64,000 bases of DNA from Pannonibacter indicus (lineage in GTDB: Bacteria > Pseudomonadota > Alphaproteobacteria > Rhizobiales > Stappiaceae): assembly GCF_001418225.1 (NCBI RefSeq), contig NZ_LIPT01000001.1, positions 248,001-312,000 of the forward strand, given 5' to 3'. Shown in pieces: positions 18,879-29,449 of the stretch. Position 1 is the stretch's first letter. The number at the start of each line of letters is the position of its first letter. The notes under the pieces are model-generated. The model saw only the letters and a program-made list of their open reading frames with translations. It did no database searches and had not been told where the DNA came from. A program made the translations under genes and the position numbers.

Positions 18879-18950
18879 GAAAGCTCTCCTTCGAGATGAG
18901 GTGCCGGGGAGGTGAAGCACCGGTTGTTCGTCGGCCTACACATAAACCCG

Positions 18951-18994
18951 CCCCCCCCCGGAGAACTAGGCCACAGCTGGTGAACAGTCTGTTC
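18951..18994. promoter_or_regulatory. C9 tract and 13-bp dyad upstream of azoR
   Basis: A run of nine C residues (18951-18959) lies 73 bp upstream of the azoR start. It is followed by the dyad GAACAGTCTGTTC (18982-18994). Either could belong to the azoR promoter or to the divergent gene at 19160. No regulator is recognised. Confidence 0.35.
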
Positions 18995-19159
18995 GGGTCA
19001 TCGTGAACCTCCGGCCTGAAGCCGCCGCACTCGAAGCTTCGGCCGAGCAATTTCAAGGCGTGATCCGTCAGCGTCCGAAAACCTTGGTATGACAGGTTCA
19101 CACCGCCCTCCGCGCTGCGTCCTCCTTCTTGCCAGTCACCTCTGACAAGGAGCAATTCC

Positions 19160-19480
19160 ATGACTACGATTTGGGGCGTCGTGAACGCCAACGGCACCAT
19201 CGCATCCGGCAGCGGCGGTGAGGGAGACTATGATTTCGCCGTCATCAACGAAGGGCCGGGGATCTACCAGATCTCGTTCAACGGCAATTTTTCCGGTCTG
19301 CCGGCCATCACCGGCTCGCAGGTGATGTGGGGCACCATGAGCGAAAGCCCGCTCGACAACGTGGTCTTCCCCTACCTCACCGCCGCCAGCGCCACAGCCA
19401 TCACCGGCGCCTCGAATGGCGCACCGCAAAACCGCAGCTTCTCCTTCATCGCTGTGGGCGAATCGTCCAGCGGCCGCTGA
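19160..19480 (+). CDS. Small beta-rich hypothetical protein
   Basis: A 106-residue protein without signal peptide, rich in Gly, Ser, Thr and aromatic residues. It starts MTTIWGVVNANGTIASGSGG and includes GPGIYQISFNGNFSGLPAITG. The pattern suggests a compact beta sandwich like domains on phage tail fibres or lectin-like repeats, but no family is assigned. The ribosome site AAGGAG lies 9 nt before the ATG. A hairpin at 19490-19521 ends the unit. It is convergent with metH. Confidence 0.65.
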   Translation: MTTIWGVVNANGTIASGSGGEGDYDFAVINEGPGIYQISFNGNFSGLPAITGSQVMWGTMSESPLDNVVFPYLTAASATAITGASNGAPQNRSFSFIAVGESSSGR

Positions 19481-19489
19481 AAACGCAAA

Positions 19490-19521
19490 GGGGCAGGCAG
19501 CAAAGTGGTGCCGCCTGCCCC
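19490..19521. terminator. Hairpin between convergent genes (19160 gene and metH)
   Basis: The stem GGGGCAGGC / GCCTGCCCC with a 14-nt loop lies between the two stop codons. It could serve both strands, although no strong U-tract follows. Confidence 0.55.
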
Positions 19522-19535
19522 TCAGATGCCGTGCC

Positions 19536-23264
<3,729 letters not shown>

Positions 23265-23689
23265 GGATGTGATCCGGTTCCTGTCACACAAAAGGTCCGC
23301 CACGCGGACCTGAAGATCATTCCCGTCCGGCGCAGGCCTGAAGCTCCGCGCCCGACATGTTCAAAACTGCCCTTCCCGGCAAGCGGTCAGGCTCATGTTC
23401 GAGGTCTACCACATGCACACATCCCGTCTGAAACCGTTAAGGTCATGGCGGAGGGTGGCAGTTTCGTTTCGATTTCCCGGCGTCTTACCCCCTTCCCATG
23501 GTAAGCGGAGAACCTTCTCCTCCCGGAACGAAGTTTGAAAATCTCCACCGCCCCCTCACAAGTCTAGTCAGGAAACCTGAGCCGCAGACACTTTCAGGCT
23601 CAGAGCCCCCCGCCCTTACCCTGCCCGTCAGGGGAAGGGGAGCGGAGAGACCTCAAGACAAAGCAAATGCCTCACTGCGGGCCAGGCCC
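23265..23689. other. Gap between metF and metH
   Basis: About 425 bp without a supported gene. A stem CTGAGCC / GGCTCAG occurs at 23577-23603. I looked for a cobalamin or SAM riboswitch core on the minus strand and saw none. metH may be read from metF or from its own promoter here. Confidence 0.5.
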
Positions 23690-24604
23690 TCACGCCACCT
23701 GGCGCGCGGTCTCCCCCTGCCCCAGCCCCAGCATGTGGCAGAGGGCGAAGGTCAGTTCGGCGCGGTTCATGGTGTAGAAGTGGAAGTCGCTGATGCCGCG
23801 GTCGACGAGATCCATCACCTGCTCATAGGCAACGGCAGCGCCGACGAGCTTGCGGGTTTCAGCGTCATCATCAAGGCCGGCAAAGCGCCGGGAGAGCCAG
23901 TCCGGAATGGTGGTTCCGCAGCCCGACGAGAACTTCACCACCTGATCGAAGTTCAGGATCGGCAGGATGCCCGGCACCACCGGAATGGACAGGCCCGCCT
24001 TGGCGATACGCTCCAGATAGGCCTCGAACAGGTTGTTGTCGAAGAAATACTGGGTGATGACGCGGCTCGCGCCGGCATCAATCTTGCGCTTCAGATTGTC
24101 GATCTCGGTCTGCCAGTCCTTGCTTTCAGGATGGCGTTCCGGATAGCCGGAGACGGAAACCTCGAAATCACCGATCGCCTTGATCCCGGCCACCAGATCG
24201 CTGGCATAGGCATAGCCGTCTTCACGCGGCACATAAGCCGTGCCGATGCCCTGCTGCGGATCGCCGCGCAGGGCCACGAGGTGGCGCACGCCAAGATCCC
24301 AGTAGTCCTGCACCACGGCGTCCACTTCGGCGCGCGAAGCACCGACGCAAGTCAGGTGCGCCGCCGGCAGCATCGGCGTTTCCTTGAGAATGCGCTCAAC
24401 CGTGTGGTGGGTCCGCTCGCGGGTGGAGCCGCCCGCGCCATAGGTGACCGATACGAAGGAGGGCGACAGGGTCTCAAGCTTCTGGATGGTTGACCACAGG
24501 GTCGCTTCCATCTTGTCCGTCTTCGGCGGGAAGAACTCGAAGGACACCTTGACCGGTGCGCTCTCGCTGCTGTGCGAACGGCGGGCGTCGGTGGAAGTGG
24601 ACAT
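23690..24604 (-). CDS. metF: Methylenetetrahydrofolate reductase
   Basis: A 304-residue FAD enzyme that makes 5-methyltetrahydrofolate, the methyl donor used by MetH. Conserved segments are FEFFPPKTDKMEATLW, VTYGAGGSTRERTHHTV, HLTCVG, ALRGDP, YPERHPES and ITQYFFDN. The ATG at 24604 follows GAGG by 9 nt and starts 2 bp after the sahR stop codon, which suggests translation coupling. The gene belongs to the sahR-metF unit upstream of metH. Confidence 0.94.
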   Translation of the reverse strand: MSTSTDARRSHSSESAPVKVSFEFFPPKTDKMEATLWSTIQKLETLSPSFVSVTYGAGGSTRERTHHTVERILKETPMLPAAHLTCVGASRAEVDAVVQDYWDLGVRHLVALRGDPQQGIGTAYVPREDGYAYASDLVAGIKAIGDFEVSVSGYPERHPESKDWQTEIDNLKRKIDAGASRVITQYFFDNNLFEAYLERIAKAGLSIPVVPGILPILNFDQVVKFSSGCGTTIPDWLSRRFAGLDDDAETRKLVGAAVAYEQVMDLVDRGISDFHFYTMNRAELTFALCHMLGLGQGETARQVA

Positions 24605-24605
24605 G

Positions 24606-25619
24606 TTACGCAACCTCGCGGGTTAGATCGGCGTGCGGCAGGTCCGTCACGACCCTCGGGTCGCGCGCCAGCCACAGGGTGACAGTCAGTGCTGAATGAT
24701 TGCCTGCAGATGCAGGCACAAGATCTGTGACGTCTTCCACGTCGAGCCCAAGCCCCTGCAGCCAGCGGCCCATCTGCTCGCGGGAGAAGCCGAGACGGCG
24801 GTGGGCATGCTCCTCGCGCAGGAACTCAAGCTCATGCGGAGCAAAATCGACGATCATCAGCCGCCCGCCGGGGCGCAGCGCACGGGCAGCCTCCGCCAGG
24901 GCACGGGCCGGATCGTCCAGGAAATGCAGCACCTGATGCAACGCCACCAGATCAAAGGAAGCCGGCGGCACATTGAGGGCATAGATATCGCCATGGCGCA
25001 CCTGCGCCTGCGTCAACCCCTGCTCCGCAAGATTGGCACGGGCAACGGCGAGCATGTCATGCGAGGCATCGACGCCCAGCGCCGTGGTGTAAAGCGGGGC
25101 AAACAGCTCGAGCAGACGGCCGGTACCGGTGCCAAGGTCAAGGAAAGACTGGAACGGCTTGTTGCCCAGCGCCCGGAGCATCGCTGCTTCCACATCGCGC
25201 TCGGCCACATGCAGCGAGCGCTCCTGATCCCACACCTGCGCCTTGGCGGCGAAATAGGCAGCCGCCTCTTCCGCCTTGGCCTTGCGCAGGCCGTCAAAGC
25301 GGGCCGCATCGGCTTCCAGCACATCATCGGAAGGCGTGAGCCGGGCGACAAGATCACGGGCCAGATCCCCGGCAGCGTCCTCCGCCAGCCGGTAGAACAC
25401 CCAGGAACCTTCCGGATAGCGGCGCACGAGGCCTGCCTCTGCCAACAGTTTAAGATGCCGGGAGATGCGCGGCTGGCTCTGACCGAGAATTGCCGTCGCA
25501 TCCTTCACCGTCAGCTCGCTGCGGGCAAGCAGCGCCAGAAGCCGCAGACGGCTCGGCTCACCGGCCGCCCTCAGGCCCGACAACAGGTCTTCGATGGAGA
25601 GATGCTGATCGCCGCTCAT
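24606..25619 (-). CDS. sahR: ArsR-type regulator fused to a SAM-dependent methyltransferase-fold domain (SahR-like)
   Basis: A 337-residue two-domain regulator. The N-terminal winged helix (about residues 5-90) carries QSQPRISRHLKLLAEAGLV. The C-terminal Rossmann methyltransferase-fold domain has the SAM/SAH-binding motif FLDLGTGTGRLLELF and LRPGGRLMIVDF. Regulators of this build next to methionine genes (SahR) respond to S-adenosylhomocysteine. The ATG at 25619 leaves the palindrome at 25658-25675 intact as an upstream operator; a start at 25658 would overlap it. Direct control of metF and metH is inferred from gene order. Confidence 0.82.
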   Translation of the reverse strand: MSGDQHLSIEDLLSGLRAAGEPSRLRLLALLARSELTVKDATAILGQSQPRISRHLKLLAEAGLVRRYPEGSWVFYRLAEDAAGDLARDLVARLTPSDDVLEADAARFDGLRKAKAEEAAAYFAAKAQVWDQERSLHVAERDVEAAMLRALGNKPFQSFLDLGTGTGRLLELFAPLYTTALGVDASHDMLAVARANLAEQGLTQAQVRHGDIYALNVPPASFDLVALHQVLHFLDDPARALAEAARALRPGGRLMIVDFAPHELEFLREEHAHRRLGFSREQMGRWLQGLGLDVEDVTDLVPASAGNHSALTVTLWLARDPRVVTDLPHADLTREVA

Positions 25620-25657
25620 GCCGTCCACACCATACCGCCGCACTCGGCGCTTCTTCA

Positions 25658-25675
25658 TATAAAGATATCTTTATA
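25658..25675. promoter_or_regulatory. Perfect palindrome, probable SahR operator
   Basis: TATAAAGATATCTTTATA is a perfect 18-bp palindrome 39 bp upstream of the sahR start. Its form fits the ATAAAGATATCTTTAT-type motif that I recall for alphaproteobacterial SahR regulons. It suggests autoregulation of the sahR-metF unit. Confidence 0.75.
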
Positions 25676-25890
25676 CCACACCAGACGCACGTGCAAGCCC
25701 TGAGACGCCTCATGTTCCGGCACAAGGTGAAGAAAGGCTTCATGTGAGGGATAAAATGAAGCACCGGACTCAGAGCATCAGCTGCCCCGGCCAAGTGATT
25801 CTGGCGACTCGTTATTCTGCTCCGCAAACGGCTAGATGCGGGCACGGGTCACGTCCGTGTTCAAGCTTTGGCTCTTCCGCCAAATCCTGG

Positions 25891-25920
25891 AAAAAGGCCC
25901 GGATCTCTTCGAGCCGGGCC
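25891..25920 (-). terminator. Intrinsic terminator of the second DUF2336 gene
   Basis: On the minus strand, GGCCCGG / CCGGGCC with an 11-nt loop is followed by TTTTTCC. It lies 26 bp after the DUF2336 stop codon. Confidence 0.8.
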
Positions 25921-25946
25921 AGGTCAGCTTGAGGCGCTGTAGAAAC

Positions 25947-27032
25947 TCAGTCTGCAGGAAGATCGGACCGCAGGGCAAAGCGCTGACGGGCGTCCTCAAC
26001 CCGCATGGCGTCGAAGCGCGCCAGCGCCTGCGCGCGGGCCTGAACCGTGAGCCGGTGGCGCCAGGGGCCGGCCTTCAGCAGGGTCGCCACCGTCAGTGAC
26101 GACAGATTGTTGGCCTTGGCGACGATGAGGAAAGGCTCCACCTCAAGGCGGACCATCCAGTTGCTGGCCTCGGTGACGCTGACCTTGGTCAGGGAGGCGA
26201 AAGCCACCACGGCTTCGGCAAACCGGTCATCGGCTGCCAGCCAGCGCAGGCTGCTCTCGTTGAGGCGCCCGTCGCGCATCATGGTCAGCACCCGGGTGCG
26301 CGCCGCTTCAAAGTCGTAGCGGCTCAGCCAGTAGTCATTCGACATGCGCTGTTCGGGAATGCGGGCGGCCTGCGGCAGCTGCTCCGCATCGGCCAGCGCA
26401 CCGGCAATCACCAGCTTCTGGCGGACGGATTCGGTGGCCACTTCCACCAGCCGGGCGATATGCGCATCGGCAAGATCGCGGCGCTCGCTCAGCGCCAGCT
26501 GCAGGGCATGGTCCTCAGCCGCAGCATCCAGCAGCCCCTCGAACCCTTCCAGCGAGAACGCGGCCCCCGGGTTGGCGGCGACGCGGCGCTTGACGCGGAT
26601 GTCACCGCGGCGGACCAGAACGTCGGTGACTTCCTCGGACAGAACTTCACGCTGGGCGATGGCAAGGCGGTGGGCATTACTGTTGACATCGGCAATCCCG
26701 GCGAGTTCGGGATCCTTCAGCACACTGGAACGGCGCAGCAGAGTTTCGGCGACTTCGATCTCATCGCCAGCCAGCTGGCGGATGGTGCGCTCGGGCCCCC
26801 TGCGAAGCTCCGCCAGCCGCTCGGCCACAAAGCGCCGGACCTCCACTTCCACCATGTTCACCAGCCGCAACAGGACCGTGTCATATATGTCGACCTGTTC
26901 GTCGGAGCATTTGTCTGAGGTCAGAGAGAAGAGTACGGCAACATGACGGGCGAGTTCCGCCTTCCGGTCTGCGCTGGCTTCGGACGATAGTCCGCCAAAA
27001 TTCACAAGCTCCGTCTGCAACGCTTCTGTCAT
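25947..27032 (-). CDS. DUF2336 domain-containing protein (copy 2)
   Basis: A 361-residue soluble helical protein of the same family as the gene at 16331-17401. Shared features are the N-terminal ARHVAVLF-type helix, the central LAIAQREVLSEEVTDVLVRRG (compare LNEAVTSVIVSRGNTEVL in copy 1) and a C-terminal stretch with FLIVAKANNLSS (compare LIILCRANGVTD). The two are distant paralogues. No membrane or signal segments are seen. Function unknown. Confidence 0.75.
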   Translation of the reverse strand: MTEALQTELVNFGGLSSEASADRKAELARHVAVLFSLTSDKCSDEQVDIYDTVLLRLVNMVEVEVRRFVAERLAELRRGPERTIRQLAGDEIEVAETLLRRSSVLKDPELAGIADVNSNAHRLAIAQREVLSEEVTDVLVRRGDIRVKRRVAANPGAAFSLEGFEGLLDAAAEDHALQLALSERRDLADAHIARLVEVATESVRQKLVIAGALADAEQLPQAARIPEQRMSNDYWLSRYDFEAARTRVLTMMRDGRLNESSLRWLAADDRFAEAVVAFASLTKVSVTEASNWMVRLEVEPFLIVAKANNLSSLTVATLLKAGPWRHRLTVQARAQALARFDAMRVEDARQRFALRSDLPAD

Positions 27033-27261
27033 CTCTCAACCCACATTCGAGGACACGCCAGCACTCTAATAGCGATTCTTGAAGATAAGAGTAACGCCAA
27101 AACGTATTCTCTAAGTATGTTTTACCAGCTATCGTTTAAAATTTTAATAAACTAATTTTTCTTTGTTACTTCAACAATTTGAAGCTGAAGAGAACCAAAG
27201 CACCCGACCACACCAGCCTGCGAAGCTTGCGCGAAGCTTGCCAAACGGGGGTACGGGAGGA

Positions 27262-27280
27262 AAATTACGTAGCGTAATTT
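27262..27280. promoter_or_regulatory. 19-bp palindrome downstream of the candidate sRNA
   Basis: AAATTACG-TAG-CGTAATTT is a perfect dyad. It may be an operator, or a second terminator stem after the sRNA terminator, since minus-strand reading continues into ATTTTCC. Confidence 0.45.
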
Positions 27281-27288
27281 ATTGATCA

Positions 27289-27323
27289 AATAAAAAAATG
27301 GGCGGCCCCAAAAGAACCGCCCA
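27289..27323 (-). terminator. Leftward intrinsic terminator without an upstream protein gene
   Basis: On the minus strand, TGGGCGG / CCGCCCA with an 11-nt loop is followed by TTTTTTTATTT. No open frame on that strand ends nearby, so it most likely ends a small RNA transcribed away from oxyR. Confidence 0.85.
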
Positions 27324-27380
27324 GTCTGGCACCAGTAGCTGGAAACTACTCACAGAGCCATGCTGGCGGAAACCGGACAT
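27290..27380 (-). ncRNA. Candidate small RNA divergent from oxyR
   Basis: About 90 nt between a possible promoter (CTTATT and CTATTG spaced 17 bp, the latter at 27387-27392) and the strong terminator at 27289-27323. An internal stem AGTAG / CTACT and the CCAGCATGG region suggest structure. The position matches OxyS in enterobacteria, which is divergent from oxyR, but no sequence similarity is claimed. Confidence 0.5.
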
Positions 27381-27428
27381 CAGGTCCAATAGGATTGATT
27401 CGGCTTTTAAATAAGATAAACTGATCAT

Positions 27429-28352
27429 ATGATCTCACTCCGCCAGCTTCGCTATCTCGACGCCCTCGCCACCCACCTGCATTTCCGCAAGGCGGCGGAG
27501 GCCGTCGCCGTCACCCAGCCTGCCCTGTCCATGCAGATCAAGGAGCTGGAGGAAAGCCTGGGCGTCATGCTGGTCGAGCGGCGCTCCGGCCTTGCCCGGC
27601 TGACGCCGGAGGGCGAGGAAGTGGTGCGGCGCGGGCGGCGCATCCTCGCCGATGTGCGCGATCTGATGGACTACGCCCGCCACCGGGGCCAGCCTCTCAC
27701 CGGGCCACTGCGTCTTGGCATCATCCCTTCGATCGCGCCCTATCTTCTGCCCCGCGTCCTGCCCAAGCTGCAGAGCGGCCATCCGGACCTGCGGCTGACC
27801 TTGCGCGAGACCCTGACGGATGTGCTGGTGCAGGAATTGATGGCCGGAGAACTGGACGCCATCATCGCCGCGCTGCCCCTCGGCCAGCCGGAACTGACCA
27901 CCCTGCCCCTCTTTGAAGACCGCTTCCTTCTGGCGGTGCGCAACACGCCCGATCTCGACGAGCGGCGGCGGATCGGCATTGACGAGATCCGGCAGGAGGA
28001 ACTGCTGCTGCTGGAGGAAGGGCATTGCCTGCGCGACCAGGCGCTCAACTACTGCCAGATCGTCACCTCCGGCCGCCGGTCCTCGCTGGGTGCGACCAGC
28101 CTTGCCACGGTGATGCAGATGGTCGCCGCCGGTTATGGCGTCACCCTGCTGCCGGAAATCTGCGCGGATGTGGAGGTGCGCGACGACCGCGTTGCCCTGC
28201 TCCGCTTTCAGGATCCCCAGCCTGCCCGCATGGTGGGCCTGGCCTGGCGGCGCACATCCCCACGGCGCAAGGATTTCGAAAGTCTGCGGGATACTCTGGC
28301 GGTCACGCTCAGCGGGCTTGGCGTGGCTTCAACACCGCTGGAAATTAGTTAG
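27429..28352 (+). CDS. oxyR: Hydrogen peroxide-sensing LysR-type regulator OxyR
   Basis: A 307-residue LysR-family regulator. The N-terminal helix-turn-helix is in LHFRKAAEAVAVTQPALSMQ. The C-terminal sensor domain has the redox pair in GHCLRDQALNYC, two Cys separated by eight residues as in OxyR Cys199/Cys208, which form a disulfide on peroxide exposure. This motif separates OxyR from other LysR proteins. No catalase or peroxiredoxin gene is adjacent. It is divergent from the candidate sRNA. Confidence 0.92.
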   Translation: MISLRQLRYLDALATHLHFRKAAEAVAVTQPALSMQIKELEESLGVMLVERRSGLARLTPEGEEVVRRGRRILADVRDLMDYARHRGQPLTGPLRLGIIPSIAPYLLPRVLPKLQSGHPDLRLTLRETLTDVLVQELMAGELDAIIAALPLGQPELTTLPLFEDRFLLAVRNTPDLDERRRIGIDEIRQEELLLLEEGHCLRDQALNYCQIVTSGRRSSLGATSLATVMQMVAAGYGVTLLPEICADVEVRDDRVALLRFQDPQPARMVGLAWRRTSPRRKDFESLRDTLAVTLSGLGVASTPLEIS

Positions 28353-28360
28353 GCACTCCC

Positions 28361-28996
28361 TCAGGCAGCAGCCCGCTCGCGAATGCGGTAGACACAACGC
28401 CGTCCGCCGGACAGCAGATGCTCGCAGCGCTCAATTTCGGCCTGCGGCCCGAGGACACTGGCAAAGAGCGACAGTTCCGACCGGCAAAGCCCCTGGCAAA
28501 CGGACGCCGCCGCGCAGATGGAGCAATGGTTCTCGATAAAAAGCCAGCTGCCGTCCGCGTCCCGCTCGACTTCAGCCATATAGCCCTCCCGGTTGCGCAG
28601 ATCCGCAAGACAGGACAACCGGTCGGACAGCGCTGAAGCTCCAGTCAGTTCCTTTTCGTAAGCTGCCTGCATTTCCTTCTCGCGGAAGGCAATCAGGTCC
28701 TCTACCCCTTGCGCGCCGTAAAGCTCCCGCAGGCCGGAGAGCAACGACAGGATCAGGGCCGAATGGTTGTCCGGAAAACGGGCATGGCCGGCAGCACTCA
28801 GCGCCCAGACGCGGCGCGGACGGCCCACGGCCCCCTTCATGTCTTCGAAGTCAACCAGTTCCTCCTGCAGCAGCCCGTCGAGGTGCTGGCGCACGGCAAC
28901 AGGCGTGACGGAGAGCGATGCGGCGAGTTCCGCCGCAGTCTGCGGGCCGCCAGCCTTCAGGGCGTTGAGAATACGGGTGCGGGTTCTGTCTGACAT
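28361..28996 (-). CDS. SufR-like winged-helix regulator with Cys cluster
   Basis: A 211-residue regulator. The N-terminal winged helix has AELAASLSVTPVAVRQHLDGL and a wing containing GAVGRPRRVWALSAAG. The C-terminal half holds the Cys-rich segment HCSICAAASVCQGLC and two further Cys in ERCEHLLSGGRRCVYRI. This matches the COG2345 (SufR) type, in which Cys residues bind an Fe-S cluster that controls DNA binding. Two AAAG-N6-CTTT dyads lie in its upstream region, the nearer probably for autoregulation. It is convergent with oxyR. The iron-sulfur or oxygen signal is inferred. Confidence 0.78.
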   Translation of the reverse strand: MSDRTRTRILNALKAGGPQTAAELAASLSVTPVAVRQHLDGLLQEELVDFEDMKGAVGRPRRVWALSAAGHARFPDNHSALILSLLSGLRELYGAQGVEDLIAFREKEMQAAYEKELTGASALSDRLSCLADLRNREGYMAEVERDADGSWLFIENHCSICAAASVCQGLCRSELSLFASVLGPQAEIERCEHLLSGGRRCVYRIRERAAA

Positions 28997-29022
28997 GGGC
29001 TGAACATAGCACGGGACCGGCC

Positions 29023-29048
29023 ATATAAAAAGATTTCACTTTTCATAT
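29023..29048. promoter_or_regulatory. Operator-like dyad 1 (AAAG-N6-CTTT)
   Basis: The arms ATATAAAAAG and CTTTTCATAT are separated by six bases, with one mismatch between arms. It lies 27-52 bp upstream of the SufR-like start codon. Confidence 0.6.
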
Positions 29049-29063
29049 TCCGGAATTCAATTT

Positions 29064-29081
29064 AGAAAGAAAAAACTTTCT
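29064..29081. promoter_or_regulatory. Operator-like dyad 2 (AAAG-N6-CTTT)
   Basis: AGAAAG-N6-CTTTCT is a perfect dyad with the same core and spacing as the dyad at 29023-29048. It lies 15 bp before the small gene at 29096. Confidence 0.6.
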
Positions 29082-29095
29082 TTACAGGGTCAGCC

Positions 29096-29311
29096 ATGTT
29101 CCTTGATCGCGTTTTCCAGTTTGCCAGCACCCTTTCCGTTTTTGCTGCAAGGCACATCACGCGTCCGGCCGGCAGATGCGGGTGCCATCCGCAACTGCGT
29201 GACTTGCCCCCCGAATTCCTTGACGACATTACACTTCCCCAGAAAGTTCGCGAATTGCTGCAGCGCGAAGAAAACCGGCAGCAACGAAGCCTGCCCCTTC
29301 TTTTCCGGTAA
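29096..29311 (+). CDS. Small protein, weakly DUF1127-like
   Basis: A 71-residue basic protein, divergent from the SufR-like gene. The segment HPQLRDLPPEFLDDITL follows the spacing of the DUF1127 motif (L-x2-L-x4-L-x-DI-x-L), and the tail LLQREENRQQRSLPLLFR is strongly charged. AGGG lies 11 nt before the ATG. The coding case rests on this motif and on the paired operator sites, so it remains tentative. Confidence 0.45.
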   Translation: MFLDRVFQFASTLSVFAARHITRPAGRCGCHPQLRDLPPEFLDDITLPQKVRELLQREENRQQRSLPLLFR

Positions 29312-29449
29312 TGGAAAGATCACGCCGAAATTCAACAATCCTAAAGAAATGCCGCCACCGAAAATGAATGTACCCTTGCGATATCATCGCAAAAAACGCT
29401 AGGGCATGTTAAATGCAGGTTATTACTTTGACCTCAAACTCTGGAGAAG

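Larger units (their letters stand above)
25620..25946. other. Intergenic region sahR / DUF2336 gene
   Basis: About 327 bp. It contains the sahR operator at 25658-25675 and the terminator of the next minus-strand gene at 25891-25920. Nothing else is recognised. Confidence 0.55.
27033..27428. promoter_or_regulatory. AT-rich region upstream of oxyR
   Basis: About 396 bp with no protein gene. It holds an 11-bp tandem repeat (GCGAAGCTTGC twice, near 27220-27241), a 19-bp palindrome at 27262-27280, a leftward terminator at 27289-27323 and the candidate sRNA read from it. The dyad GATCATATGATC overlaps the oxyR start codon. Confidence 0.6.

Noticed and set aside
23265-23689. A cobalamin or SAM riboswitch before metH
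   Set aside because: The conserved core sequences were not seen on the minus strand by eye. A covariance search would be decisive.
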